Positions 41,425-51,582 are shown, counted from the first letter of the stretch. The stretch is DNA of 64,000 nucleotides from Prauserella_A sp040645195 (GCF_040645195.1 NZ_JBEYXW010000002.1:248001-312000), one strand, 5' to 3'. Notes: generated by a model from the sequence alone, not told the origin. Translations and numbers: made by a program.

Positions 41425-41859
41425 TTATACATCTAGCTGGTGCTGGAACGCTTTCTCGATCAGCTCCTTGAACCGCCACAGGTCGCCGTTCACCCGCCGA
41501 TCGATCACACCGGTCCTGTCGGGCACGTTCTCGACGAAACCCTCCGGATCGATGTCCAACTGCGCCGTCACCCTGGTCACGCCCTCCCCTATCCGGTGGA
41601 ACATGATCACGCCGGCGTGGCCGGGCCCGGAATCCGACGTCCACGCGACCCGTTCGTCGGGATGCCGCTCGGTGACAGTCGCGTCGAACTCACGTGTCGC
41701 GTCACCGAGCCTGGTGACCCAGTGCATGTGCGTGTCGTCGATCCACCGGACCTCCTCGACTCCTTCCATGAACTCCGGGAACGACTCGAAGTGCGTCCAC
41801 TGGCGGTACGCGGCGGAGACCGGGACGTTCACGTCCACCGCCTTGGTGATGGTGCTCAC
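41425..41859 (-). CDS. SRPBCC (polyketide cyclase/dehydrase-like) protein
   Basis: A 144-residue START/SRPBCC protein of the coenzyme-Q-binding/COQ10-like type: AAYRQWTHFESFPEFMEGVE at about 16-35, VTRLGDATREFDATVTERHP and DRRVNGDLWRFKELIEKAFQ at the end. Such proteins bind hydrophobic ligands or act as cyclases. GTG at 41857-41859 has an AGGAGG box; an upstream in-frame start is less likely. It is divergent from the ArsB-type gene and stands alone. Confidence 0.85.
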   Translation of the reverse strand: MSTITKAVDVNVPVSAAYRQWTHFESFPEFMEGVEEVRWIDDTHMHWVTRLGDATREFDATVTERHPDERVAWTSDSGPGHAGVIMFHRIGEGVTRVTAQLDIDPEGFVENVPDRTGVIDRRVNGDLWRFKELIEKAFQHQLDV

Positions 41860-41982
41860 CGCGACCCTCCTGTTCGCGTTGGGCGCTGTCACAGCTGCCG
41901 GTTACCCGCGCCGCGGGCACGTACACCTTCGGCACGTTTTCCTCCTGCCGGTCCGGGAAACCCACCGCCGAGGAGGAACCGC

Positions 41983-42056
41983 ATGGCTGCCGCGTCCGCT
42001 GCGTACCCGCGGCCGTCGCTGTTGTCCGAAGTGGACCGGCTCGTGGCGGGCCCGCC

Positions 42057-42063
<7 letters not shown>
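41983..42063 (+). CDS. Possible 26-residue leader peptide upstream of the ArsB-type gene
   Basis: ATG at 41983 follows a strong AGGAGG box (41971-41976) and opens a 26-codon frame: MAAASAAYPRPSLLSEVDRL, then VAGPPW. Its stop, at 42061-42063, overlaps the start of the transporter gene (ATGGTGA), a layout that couples translation. The Pro/Trp-rich end is reminiscent of regulatory leader peptides, but it could also be the remnant of a longer gene. No homology is recognised. Confidence 0.5.
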
Positions 42064-43322
<1,259 letters not shown>

Positions 43323-43328
43323 ACCGGC

Positions 43329-43811
43329 ATGGCCGTCATCGTCTGGATCGCCGAAGGCACCTGGCCTGCGTGCGTGGATGCTGCCCGCACCCACGCGCCC
43401 GAGGGCGCCGAGGTCGTCCTGCTCCACGTCATCGACGAAGACATCCCCGGCGCCGCCCACGGCGCATTCGCCGGCCTACTCGGCCGCGGCAGGCCGGACC
43501 GTGATCCCGGTGCCCGGCTGGAACACCTGGCCGCCGAGTCCGCCGAAGCTCTGCTCCAGGGCGCCGCCGAGCGGTTCGGGCGCGCCTGCGTCCGGCTCGA
43601 ACGAACCGGGCGCGTCGAGCGCGAGGTCGTCGCCGTGGCCGACGGTGCCAACCTGCTCATCCTTGCCCGGGACGGCGATCGCACCCGGCTCGGACCGCGC
43701 AGCCTCGGACCGGCCACCCGGTTCGTCGTCGATCACGCTCCCTGCCCGGTCCTGCTGATCTGGCCACACGCCGCGCCCGGCATCGCCACCATGGCACCGC
43801 CACCCCGGTAG
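43329..43811 (+). CDS. Universal stress protein-like
   Basis: A 160-residue USP-fold protein: VIVWIAEGTWPACVDAARTH (3-22), VVLLHVIDEDIPGAAH (about 29-44), and the C-terminal LILARDGDRTRLGPRSLGPA and FVVDHAPCPVLLIWP, which matches the G-x9-G(S/T)xx-(V)xxxxPVLV nucleotide loop only partly, so ATP binding is doubtful. It is co-directional with and seven bases from the transporter gene, suggesting a stress-linked regulatory partner. Confidence 0.8.
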   Translation: MAVIVWIAEGTWPACVDAARTHAPEGAEVVLLHVIDEDIPGAAHGAFAGLLGRGRPDRDPGARLEHLAAESAEALLQGAAERFGRACVRLERTGRVEREVVAVADGANLLILARDGDRTRLGPRSLGPATRFVVDHAPCPVLLIWPHAAPGIATMAPPPR

Positions 43812-43825
43812 GCACCGGTGAGCAC

Positions 43826-45448
43826 TCAGTCCGCGTAGACCGCACCCTGCAACGTCCGCATCAGCCGGCCGTACAGCCCGCCGCCCACGCCCGCCCTCGC
43901 CAGTGCGGCCCTGGCCGCGTTGGCACCGGGCCCGCCGTGCACGGCACCGCCCGGGTGTGCCGAGGCGCTGGCCAGGAAGAGCCGGTCGATGGGTGTGTCG
44001 GACCGACCCAGACCCGGCGTCGGCCGGAAGACGAGTTGCTGGTGGATCACCGCGCTGCCGCCGTTGACCGCACCTTCCACGAGGCTCGGGTTGCTGCCCT
44101 CCAGCTCGCGCGGCCCCTGCAGAAAACGGCCGCGGATGCGGGTGGTGAAACCGGGGGCGTGCCGTTCGATGGTGCCTTCGAGGTGGTCGGCGTAACGGCG
44201 CAGCCGATCGCCATCCCACGTATCGCCGCGTGGCACGTGCGTGTACGCCCACGCGGTCTCTGTCCCCGCTGGTGAGCGGGACGAGTCGGCGGTCGACATC
44301 TGCCCCATGATCAGAAACGGCTGCTCGGGGACGCGGCCCGCCGCGAGATCGGCGCTGTAGCGCGACAAGCCTGCGAGATCGAGATCCAGGTGGATCGTGC
44401 CCGCGGCGGATGCCTCCGGGTTACGCCACGGGATCGGCGCCGATAGCGCCCAGTCGACCTTCACCGTAGCGTCGTCCCAGGTGAACCGTCGCGCATCGGC
44501 CACGAGTCGCGCGGGTAGTGCCTCGGCACCGACCAGCCGCAGGTACAGCGCTGGTGCGGGCACGTCGGCCAGCACCGCCCGCCTGGCCCGTACCAGCGCA
44601 CCGGAGTCGTCCACGACGCCGACCGCCGCGCCTCGCGCGGTGAGCACCTTGGTCACGGCGCGACCACAGGCGATCCGGCCACCACGCGCCTCCAACCGTC
44701 GCACCAGCGCACCGCTCAGCCGCCCGGCACCCCCCTGCGGCACGGGGAAGCCGACGTCCTGGGCGAGCATGCAGAGCAGCCAGCCGAACACCGCGCTGCC
44801 CGCATGCCCCGGCCCGAGATCGGTGTGCAGGCCGTTGCCCGCCAGCAGCAGCCTTGCGCCGTCACCACCGAACCGCTCCCGACCGAGTGCACTGGCCGGC
44901 ATCGTGACCATCCGGGCGAAGCGCAGGGCGTCCGCGGCGCCGAGTGTGCGCAGGAGCCGCGCGCCGGAACGCACCGGTGGGAAGGGTGTGAACAGCGCCC
45001 GCAGGAAGGGTTCGCGAATGCGTGACCACGCGGCGACCTCGGCGGCCCAGGCATCACCGTCGCCAGGCTGGAACCGGGCGAGGGAGGCCATGGTGTGTTC
45101 CAGTGACCGCGACACCACGGCGCAGCGGTCGTCCGGCAGGATGTGTGCGAGCACCGCGGGAGCGTGCCGCCAGCGCAGGCCGTACTCGTCGAGCCCCAGC
45201 CCGGCGATGATCGGCGACACCGCCGCCATCGGGTAGAACGCGCTGAACCGGTCGTGGTGGAAGCCCGGTTCGATCAGCTCCGCGGTCTGCACGGCCCCAC
45301 CCGGCTGTGCGGTGGCTTCGAGTACCAGCACATCCCAGCCCGCATCGGCGAGTAGGTTCGCGGCGACCAGGCCGTTCGGGCCCGCGCCAATCACCACCGC
45401 ATCAGCCGTCTCCACAGCACCCTCCACGGCCACGGCGTACCCGGTCAC
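43826..45448 (-). CDS. CrtI-like FAD-dependent oxidoreductase
   Basis: A 540-residue flavoprotein of the phytoene-desaturase/NAD(P)-FAD oxidoreductase family. The dinucleotide fold is AVVIGAGPNGLVAANLLADA (about 17-36) with VLEATAQPGGAVQTAE, and the C-terminal FAD motif LFLASASAHPGGAVHGGPGA is typical of CrtI-like proteins. It is probably not the carotenoid desaturase of the crtB-crtU locus 15 kb away; this broad subfamily has few characterised members. The start is GTG at 45446-45448, with inner alternatives before the Rossmann motif. Confidence 0.85.
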   Translation of the reverse strand: MTGYAVAVEGAVETADAVVIGAGPNGLVAANLLADAGWDVLVLEATAQPGGAVQTAELIEPGFHHDRFSAFYPMAAVSPIIAGLGLDEYGLRWRHAPAVLAHILPDDRCAVVSRSLEHTMASLARFQPGDGDAWAAEVAAWSRIREPFLRALFTPFPPVRSGARLLRTLGAADALRFARMVTMPASALGRERFGGDGARLLLAGNGLHTDLGPGHAGSAVFGWLLCMLAQDVGFPVPQGGAGRLSGALVRRLEARGGRIACGRAVTKVLTARGAAVGVVDDSGALVRARRAVLADVPAPALYLRLVGAEALPARLVADARRFTWDDATVKVDWALSAPIPWRNPEASAAGTIHLDLDLAGLSRYSADLAAGRVPEQPFLIMGQMSTADSSRSPAGTETAWAYTHVPRGDTWDGDRLRRYADHLEGTIERHAPGFTTRIRGRFLQGPRELEGSNPSLVEGAVNGGSAVIHQQLVFRPTPGLGRSDTPIDRLFLASASAHPGGAVHGGPGANAARAALARAGVGGGLYGRLMRTLQGAVYAD

Positions 45449-45526
45449 CCGATCACTACACCTGGTTTCGCCGTCGACGGCAACGGCCGCGGCGCACCGG
45501 CCGGGGTCGAGTCCACAACAGACGGT

Positions 45527-46699
45527 TCACCAGGTGGCGCCGCCGGCGGTACGCACCGCGCCGAGCAGGTCCGTCAAGAGCGCCGCGACCTGGTCCACCT
45601 CGACGAGAAACCCATCGTGGCCATGTGCGGACGACAGCACACCCAGCCGCGCCGCACCGGGGATGTCCGCGGCGAGCAGTTCCTGCTGCTCCAGCGGGTA
45701 CAGCCGGTCGCTGTCCACGCCCGCGACGACCGTCGTCGCGGTGATCCGGCGCAGTGCCTGCTGGACGCCACCACGGCCACGGCCCACGTCGTGCAGGTTC
45801 ATCGCCTCCGACAGCACCACATAGCTGCCCGCGTCGAACCGGCGCACCAGCTTGCCGGCGTGATGGTCCAGATAGGACTCCACGGCGAACCGCCCGCCCG
45901 CCCAGGGGTCCTCCCCCGGCTGTGGCGACCTACCGAAACGGGCGGCCAGCTCGGGTTCGCTGCGATACGTCACATGCGCGATGCGGCGTGCCATCCCGAG
46001 CCCGCGGTGTGGGCCATCGCCCTCCGGCGCGAAGTAGTAGTCGCCGCCGCGCCAGCCCCGATCGCCCCGGATGGCGGCGAGCTGGGCCGACGTCCAGGCG
46101 ATCTGGTCGGCGCTGGTCTGTGCTGCCGTGGCGAGCACGGCGAGGCCGCGCACCCGCGCCGGGTAGCTCACCGCCCACTCGAGTGCCCGCATACCGCCCA
46201 TCGAGCCACCGACCACCAGTGCCCAGGAGGCGATGCCGAGGTGATCGGCCAGCGCGGCCTCCGCCGTGACGAGGTCACGAACGGTCAATGCGGGGAAACG
46301 GCTGCCCCACGGCAGCGCGTCCGGCGCTGTCGACGCAGGCCCGGTGCTGCCCTGGCAGCCGCCGAGCGCGTTGGGCGCGACGATGAACAGCTCCGCCGGA
46401 TCCAGCGCCCTGCCCGGTCCGACGAGGCCATCCCACCACCCCGCCATGGGATGGCCGGGCCCGGCCGGTCCCGCGACGTGGCTGTCCCCAGTGAGCGCAT
46501 GCAGGACCAGGACGGCGTTCGACCGGTCCGGAGCCGGCGTGCCCCACGTCTCGTAGGCGAGCCGGTAGCCGGGAAGCACCCTGCCGCGCGCCAGCCCGAG
46601 CGGCTTCGCGGAGACGAACCACTGCCGCCGGCCCTGTGGGTCGCCGTCGCGCCAGGCAGCGCTGACCGGATGGCGACCCCGGGCCGCCGTCAGGCTCAC
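45527..46699 (-). CDS. metX: Homoserine O-acetyltransferase
   Basis: A 390-residue alpha/beta-hydrolase-fold enzyme that acetylates homoserine in methionine synthesis. The nucleophile elbow is VVGGSMGGMRALEW (Ser about 160), the oxyanion region LVLHALTGDSHVAG (about 64-77), the Asp in VVAGVDSDRLYP and the His in SSAHGHDGFLVE. It starts GTG at 46697-46699, overlapping the metY stop by four bases. Such pairing of MetX with a PLP-dependent sulfhydrylase supports acetyl- rather than succinyl-homoserine use, though the donor is not decided by the sequence alone. Confidence 0.95.
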   Translation of the reverse strand: MSLTAARGRHPVSAAWRDGDPQGRRQWFVSAKPLGLARGRVLPGYRLAYETWGTPAPDRSNAVLVLHALTGDSHVAGPAGPGHPMAGWWDGLVGPGRALDPAELFIVAPNALGGCQGSTGPASTAPDALPWGSRFPALTVRDLVTAEAALADHLGIASWALVVGGSMGGMRALEWAVSYPARVRGLAVLATAAQTSADQIAWTSAQLAAIRGDRGWRGGDYYFAPEGDGPHRGLGMARRIAHVTYRSEPELAARFGRSPQPGEDPWAGGRFAVESYLDHHAGKLVRRFDAGSYVVLSEAMNLHDVGRGRGGVQQALRRITATTVVAGVDSDRLYPLEQQELLAADIPGAARLGVLSSAHGHDGFLVEVDQVAALLTDLLGAVRTAGGATW

Positions 46700-48003
46700 A
46701 GCTGGTCCTTGGCCGCCCGGAAACCCGCCTCCAGATCAGCCTTGAGGTCCTCGATGCCCTCCAGGCCAACGGACAGCCGCACCAGTCCCGGCGTCACACC
46801 GGTGACGGCCTGCTCCTCGGGGGTGAGCTGGGAGTGCGTGGTGCTCGCCGGGTGAACGATGAGGCTGCGCACGTCACCGATGTTGACCAGCTGGCTGAAC
46901 AGCTCGGTGCCGTCGACGAAGGCCCGGCCAGCCTCGACCCCACCACGCAGTTCGAAGGAGACCACCGCCCCCGCTCCCTTCGGCAGATACCTGCGCGCCG
47001 CCTCATACCACGGGCTCGACGGCAGGCCGGCGTAGTACACGGCCGCCACCTCGTCGCGTGCCGCGAGCCACTCGGCGAGCGCCTGCGCGTTCTGCACGTG
47101 CCGGTCGAGCCGGAGGGAGAGCGTCTCGATGCCCTGCAACACGAGGAAACTGGTCAGCGGGGCGATGGCGGCGCCGGTGTCACGCAACAGCTGCACGCGC
47201 AGCTTCGCCGCGAACGCGCCAGGACCGAGCGCCTCCCAGTACCTCAGCCCGTGGTAGCTCGGGTCCGGTTCGGAGAAGTCCGGGAACCGATCGGCATGCG
47301 CGCCGAAGTCGAAGGTGCCGCCGTCGACGACCACACCGGCCACGGCGGTGCCGTGCCCGCCGAGGTACTTCGTGGCCGAGTGCACCACGATGTCCGCACC
47401 ATGCTCGATGGGCCGCAGCAGGTAGGGCGTCGGCACCGTGTTGTCGACCACGAGCGGCACCCCGGCCGCGTGCGCGATGCGGGCGAGGGCGGCGATGTCC
47501 AGCACGCTCGACCGTGGATTGGCGAGTGTCTCGGCGAAGAACAGTTTGGTGTTGGGCCGCACTGCGGAACGCCACTGGTCCAGATCGTCCGGATCGTCGA
47601 CAAAGGACACCTCGATGCCCAGCTTGGGCAGCGTGTAATGGAACAGGTTGTAGGTGCCGCCGTAAAGCGAGGCGCTCGATACGAAATGGTCACCAGACCG
47701 GGCGAGGGTGAGAATGGCGGCGGTCTCGGCCGCCTGACCCGATGCGAACGCCACCGCGGCCACGCCGCCCTCCAGTGCGGCCACCCGCTGTTCGAGGACA
47801 TCCTGCGTCGGGTTGTTGATCCGGGTGTAGATGTTGCCCGGCTCCGCGAGGCTGAAGAGGTCCGCACCATGCTGGGTGTCGCGGAAGACGTAGGACGTGG
47901 TCTGGTAGATCGGTGTGGCGCGGGCGCCAGTTGCGGGATCGGGCGCCGCACCGGCGTGGATCTGCTGGGTCTCGAACGACCATCCCGCTGGCGTGCTCGT
48001 CAT
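46696..48003 (-). CDS. metY: O-acetylhomoserine sulfhydrylase (aminocarboxypropyltransferase)
   Basis: A 435-residue PLP enzyme of the Cys/Met metabolism family that makes homocysteine from O-acetylhomoserine and sulfide. It begins with WSFETQQIHAGAAPDPATGA; PIYQTTSYVF and FASGQAAETAAIL follow, PLP-Lys is in IVVHSATKYLGGHG (about 212-225), and VNIGDVRSLIVHPASTTHSQ (about 385-404) is the characteristic MetY stretch. The ATG at 48001-48003 is preceded by a leader of about 60-120 bases with a long hairpin. It is the first gene of metY-metX. Confidence 0.96.
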   Translation of the reverse strand: MTSTPAGWSFETQQIHAGAAPDPATGARATPIYQTTSYVFRDTQHGADLFSLAEPGNIYTRINNPTQDVLEQRVAALEGGVAAVAFASGQAAETAAILTLARSGDHFVSSASLYGGTYNLFHYTLPKLGIEVSFVDDPDDLDQWRSAVRPNTKLFFAETLANPRSSVLDIAALARIAHAAGVPLVVDNTVPTPYLLRPIEHGADIVVHSATKYLGGHGTAVAGVVVDGGTFDFGAHADRFPDFSEPDPSYHGLRYWEALGPGAFAAKLRVQLLRDTGAAIAPLTSFLVLQGIETLSLRLDRHVQNAQALAEWLAARDEVAAVYYAGLPSSPWYEAARRYLPKGAGAVVSFELRGGVEAGRAFVDGTELFSQLVNIGDVRSLIVHPASTTHSQLTPEEQAVTGVTPGLVRLSVGLEGIEDLKADLEAGFRAAKDQL

Positions 48004-48025
48004 GTCGGGGGCCTGCTTTCTGTGT

Positions 48026-48084
48026 CGGAAACGGTAATCGGATGGTCGCGAACCGCACACAGTTAACGACCGGATTCGTTTCCG
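48026..48084 (-). promoter_or_regulatory. Structured leader upstream of metY
   Basis: On the metY strand a 59-base irregular hairpin sits 22 bases before the ATG. Nested helices are CGGAAACG/CGTTTCCG (48077-48084 with 48026-48033), AATC/GATT (73-76 with 36-39) and GGTCG/CGACC (67-71 with 44-48), closed by an 18-base loop holding a further AAC/GTT. The stems match no SAM riboswitch consensus that I know. It may be an RNA element or a set of DNA operators. Confidence 0.55.
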
Positions 48085-48167
48085 GCGCACCCTGTCCCAC
48101 AACTCGGAACAATTCTCTGAAAATAATGTGATTGTGTTCGGCGCGAAATGAATCCGCGGACTGTGTG

Positions 48168-48362
48168 TCAGTCCACGGTCGCCGTCTCCTGGATCGTCCA
48201 GTCCAGACCGTGGTCGGCCAGCGTGTCGAGGAAGCCCGCAGGATCGAATGCCTGCGCTGCGGCGAGCACTCCGCTCTTGGTGTCGCCTGTAGCCAGCCGT
48301 GTGGCCGCCTCGACGGCGATGACGGCGGTGGTCCCGTAGGTGTCCCGGCCCCGGATCGTCCC
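48168..48362 (-). pseudogene. Saccharopine-dehydrogenase-like oxidoreductase, C-terminal remnant
   Basis: The fragment reads GRDTYGTTAVIAVEAATRLA, then VLAAAQAFDPAGFLDTLADH and a short tail to the TGA at 48168. These match the C-terminal end of saccharopine-dehydrogenase/trans-acting enoyl-reductase-type proteins (about 350-400 residues), of which only about 65 codons remain. Upstream, before about 48362, the frame stays open but loses similarity; no start is preferred. It looks like the stump of a deleted gene. Confidence 0.65.
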
Positions 48363-48474
48363 GTGGGTGCGGTTGCCCGCCAGGCCAGTTCCGGAAGAAG
48401 CACCGGACAAGCCAGCCATCGCATCACAACCCGGAATCGCCGACCGCCACGCTGCGCACAACACGAACGCGGGC

Positions 48475-49140
48475 CTACCGACCGTCGTCGGCGAGGACGC
48501 GCGTCAGTACGTCGAGCGCGCGGGAGCGGTGGGCGTCCAGCTCGGCGACGAGGGTGTCGGCATCGCGGCGGCGGACGGCGGCGAGGATCTGGTCGTGCGA
48601 ATGCACCGCGTGGGTCCGCTCCTCGGGTGAGTTGTAGTACAGGGCGCGGTAGGCCTCGGTGGAGTCCCAGAGCAGCCGGATCAGCCGCATGGTGTGTACC
48701 TGATCCGGCGACTCCAGCAGTCCGAAGTGGAACCGGCGGTTGGCCGCGAGCTCGGCGGCGACATCGCCGCGCTCGGCGGCCTCGGCACAGTCCCGCGCCG
48801 CGAGCGCGATGCGCTCGATCGCGTCGTCGTCGAGTGTGGGCAGCGCCCGGCGCGCGGCCCGCTCCTCCAGCACCTGGCGCAGCGCGTAGATCTCCTGCAG
48901 ATCGGCCGCGTTCAGCTCGGTGATGAAGTATCCGCGCCGTGGCCGGTAGACGACCTGCCCTTCCTGTTCGAGGACACGAAGGGCCTCCCGCACCGGCGCG
49001 ACGCTCACCCCGAAGTTGTCGGCGATCTCCTCCTGCCGGACGCGCTGCCCTGGCCGCAGCTCACCGGCGATGATCGCCTTGCGCAGGCCGTCCAGCGCGT
49101 GCTCGGCCGTGGTACCGGGTCCCGTCTGCCGCGTGCTCAC
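48475..49140 (-). CDS. GntR/FCD-family regulator
   Basis: A 221-residue GntR-type transcription factor. The winged HTH has LRKAIIAGELRPGQRVRQEE and FGVSVAPVREALRVLEQEGQ (about 18-64), then GYFITELNAADLQEIYALRQ leads into the helical FCD effector domain (about 85-210) with paired His/Asp residues for metal binding in ANRRFHFGLLES and HDQILAAVRRRD. GTG at 49138-49140. It is the second gene after the acyl-CoA dehydrogenase on the same strand, 22 bases away, and probably governs it and the divergent CoA-transferase. The ligand is likely an organic acid or CoA ester. Confidence 0.88.
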   Translation of the reverse strand: MSTRQTGPGTTAEHALDGLRKAIIAGELRPGQRVRQEEIADNFGVSVAPVREALRVLEQEGQVVYRPRRGYFITELNAADLQEIYALRQVLEERAARRALPTLDDDAIERIALAARDCAEAAERGDVAAELAANRRFHFGLLESPDQVHTMRLIRLLWDSTEAYRALYYNSPEERTHAVHSHDQILAAVRRRDADTLVAELDAHRSRALDVLTRVLADDGR

Positions 49141-49162
49141 CGGCTGACCCTATCCGGCGGGC

Positions 49163-50347
49163 TCAGCGGAACGCCTGGATCCCGGTCAGCGCGCCACCCA
49201 CGACGAGGGCATGCACATCGGCGGTGCCCTCGTAGGTGACCACCGACTCCAGGTTGTTCATGTGCCGGATCACCGGGTACTCCAGGGTGATCCCGTTGGC
49301 ACCGAGCACCTGCCGAGCCGTGCGGGCGACATCCAATGCCGCGTTGACGTTGCCGAGTTTGCCCATGCTGACGTGCTCGGGCCGCAACGTGCCCGCGTCC
49401 TTCATCCTGCCCAGGTGCAGGGCGAGCAGGGTGGCACGGTTGACCTCGAGCGCCATCGTCGCCAGCTTCTGCTGCTGCAGCTGGAACGAGGCGATGGGCT
49501 TGCCGAACTGCACCCGGGTGGTGCTGTAGTCCACTGCGGACTCGAAGCAGGCCCTGGCCGCCCCGGCCGCGCCCCACACGATGCCGTACCGGGCCTCGTT
49601 GAGGCAGGACAGCGGCCCCCGAAGCGAGGTGGCACCTGGCAACACGGCACTCCCGGGAAGCCGTACCTCGTCCAGGATGAGCTCCGAGGTCACCGACGCG
49701 CGCAGCGACAGCTTGCCGTGGATGTCCTGCGTGCTGAAACCCTTGGTGCCACGGGGAACCACGAACCCGCGCACCCCGTCCTCGGTGCCCGCCCACACCA
49801 CCGCGACGTCGGCCAGGGAGCCGTTGGTGATCCACATCTTCTGGCCGTGCAGGATCCAGTCGTCGCCGGAACGCCGCGCATAGGTGCGCATCGAACCGGG
49901 GTCCGAGCCGGAATCCGGCTCGGTGAGGCCGAAACACCCGACGGCCTCACCGGCGGCCATCCGCGGCAGCCATTCCTGCTTCTGCTCCTCCGAACCCCAG
50001 CGGTGGATCGCGTACATCGCCAGCGAGCCCTGCACCGACACCAAGCTGCGCACCCCGCTGTCGCCGGCTTCGAGCTCCAGGCAGGCAAGGCCGTAGGCGG
50101 TGGCGCTGGCACCAGCACAGCCATAGCCCTCCAGGTGCATGCCGAGCACGCCCAGCTTGCCCAGCTCACGGGGCAGCTCGCGGGGAATCCTGCCCTCCTC
50201 GAACCACTCCCCCACATGCGGCGTGACGTGGTCGCGGACGTAGGCCCGGACGACATCGCGAATGTCGCGTTCCTCGTCCGACAGCAGGGCGTCGATCGCC
50301 AGATAGTCCCGCGGGTTGACGGCGCTGGCTTTACCGGCACTGGGCAT
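49163..50347 (-). CDS. Acyl-CoA dehydrogenase (glutaryl-CoA dehydrogenase-like)
   Basis: A 394-residue flavoprotein with the usual order: N-terminal helical domain, a beta-barrel with AVGCFGLTEPDSGSDPGSMR (about 139-158) and a C-terminal helical domain with FGKPIASFQLQQQKLATMAL. The catalytic base Glu is in ESVVTYEGTADVHALVVG (about 370-387), the position typical of glutaryl-CoA dehydrogenases. It would oxidise an acyl- or dicarboxyl-CoA. ATG at 50345-50347 has an AAGGAG box nine bases upstream. The divergent CaiB-type gene would supply CoA thioesters. Confidence 0.9.
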   Translation of the reverse strand: MPSAGKASAVNPRDYLAIDALLSDEERDIRDVVRAYVRDHVTPHVGEWFEEGRIPRELPRELGKLGVLGMHLEGYGCAGASATAYGLACLELEAGDSGVRSLVSVQGSLAMYAIHRWGSEEQKQEWLPRMAAGEAVGCFGLTEPDSGSDPGSMRTYARRSGDDWILHGQKMWITNGSLADVAVVWAGTEDGVRGFVVPRGTKGFSTQDIHGKLSLRASVTSELILDEVRLPGSAVLPGATSLRGPLSCLNEARYGIVWGAAGAARACFESAVDYSTTRVQFGKPIASFQLQQQKLATMALEVNRATLLALHLGRMKDAGTLRPEHVSMGKLGNVNAALDVARTARQVLGANGITLEYPVIRHMNNLESVVTYEGTADVHALVVGGALTGIQAFR

Positions 50348-50394
50348 CGTGCTCATCTCCTTGACCTCGTCTACCGCAGACCCTAGCGTGAATC

Positions 50395-50407
50395 TTCGAA
50401 ATTCGAA
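50395..50407. promoter_or_regulatory. Candidate GntR operator
   Basis: TTCGAA-A-TTCGAA at 50395-50407 is a tandem of two self-complementary hexamers, palindromic apart from its centre. It is an AT-rich spot midway in the 78-base gap between the divergent acyl-CoA dehydrogenase and CoA-transferase genes, so it could serve the GntR protein encoded next door. Confidence 0.45.
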
Positions 50408-50425
50408 AATAAGGAGATCTGGCAT

Positions 50426-51541
50426 ATGGCTTCGTCGCTGAGCGGCCTGCGGGTCGTCGACTTCTCGCGGGTACTCGCAGGCCCTTTCGCCACGATGCTG
50501 CTCGCCGACCTCGGCGCCACGGTGACCAAGATCGAGCGACCGCACACCGGGGACGACACCCGTAGCTGGGGACCACCCTTCGACCCGGGTGGCCAGTCCA
50601 CCTACTTCCAGTCCGTCAACCGCAACAAGGACAGCGTCACCCTCGATCTGTCCACTAAGGATGGCGTCGAAGTGGCCCGCCAGGCCGTCCGCGGCGCCGA
50701 TGTCGTGGTCGAGAACTTCCGGCCAGGCCTGCTCGACGGGCTCGGGCTCGGCTACGCGGAACTCTCCGCGGCCAACCCGGGGCTGGTGTACTGCTCGATC
50801 ACCGGCTTCGGCCGGGAACGCGGCGCGGAACTGCCCGGCTACGACCTGCTGGTCCAGGCCCTCGGCGGGCTGATGAGCATCACCGGCACCCCCGACGGTG
50901 AGCCGCAGAAGGTGGGGGTCGCCGTCGTGGACGTCTTCGCCGGACTGTTCGCCACCGTCGGCATTCTCGCCGCGCTGCGGCACCGCGACGCCACCGGCGA
51001 GGGTCAATGGGTCGAGGTCAACCTGCTGTCATCTCTGCTCGCGGCGCTGGTCAACCAGGGCGCGGCCTTCACCTCGGGCGGTGTCGTGCCGGCCAGAATG
51101 GGCAACCAGCATCCCAGCATCGCACCCTACGAGGTGCTGCCGTGCGCCGAGGGCGACCTGGTTCTCGCGGTGGGCAACGACCGTCAGTTCGGCGCCCTCT
51201 GCACGGTGCTGGGGACACCGGAACTCGCCGACGACGCCCGTTTCGCCACCAACACCGCACGTGTCGGCAACCGCTCGGCCCTGCGTGCGGAACTGGTGCA
51301 CCTCTTGGCCACGCGGACAGCGGCGGAGTGGGCGAAGGAGCTGACCGCTGCGCGGGTTCCCGCCGGCGTGGTCAACGACATGGCAGGCGCGTTCCGGCTG
51401 GCCACCGAGCTCGGCCTGGCGCCGATCGTCGGCCTGCCCCGCGCGGACGGCACCGAGGTGCGGCTGACCCGCAACCCGATTCAGCTGTCGGCCACTCCCC
51501 CGGCGTACCGGTCGGCACCGCCACAACTCGCTTGTGACTAA
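50426..51541 (+). CDS. CaiB/BaiF family CoA-transferase
   Basis: A 371-residue class III (formyl-CoA-transferase-like) CoA-transferase: LRVVDFSRVLAGPFATMLLA (8-27), YFQSVNRNKDSVTLDLSTKD (about 55-74) and ADVVVENFRPGLLDGLGLGY, with the catalytic Asp in the PGYDLLVQALGGLMS region (about 140-154). It moves CoA between carboxylic acids through an aspartyl-CoA thioester. It is divergent from the acyl-CoA dehydrogenase; together they could start the breakdown of a dicarboxylic or branched acid. ATG start at 50426. Confidence 0.9.
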   Translation: MASSLSGLRVVDFSRVLAGPFATMLLADLGATVTKIERPHTGDDTRSWGPPFDPGGQSTYFQSVNRNKDSVTLDLSTKDGVEVARQAVRGADVVVENFRPGLLDGLGLGYAELSAANPGLVYCSITGFGRERGAELPGYDLLVQALGGLMSITGTPDGEPQKVGVAVVDVFAGLFATVGILAALRHRDATGEGQWVEVNLLSSLLAALVNQGAAFTSGGVVPARMGNQHPSIAPYEVLPCAEGDLVLAVGNDRQFGALCTVLGTPELADDARFATNTARVGNRSALRAELVHLLATRTAAEWAKELTAARVPAGVVNDMAGAFRLATELGLAPIVGLPRADGTEVRLTRNPIQLSATPPAYRSAPPQLACD

Positions 51542-51582
51542 CCCCAACTAACGGTCCGGCAGCCAATGCGCTCGAGCTGACC

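Noticed and set aside
43826..45448. crtI partner of the crtB-crtU locus
   Set aside because: It is 15 kb away and belongs to a broad oxidoreductase subfamily; no evidence ties it to carotenoids.
48004..48167. SAM-I, SAM-II or SAM-IV riboswitch before metY
   Set aside because: The conserved cores of these families are not visible; only the hairpin described is supported.
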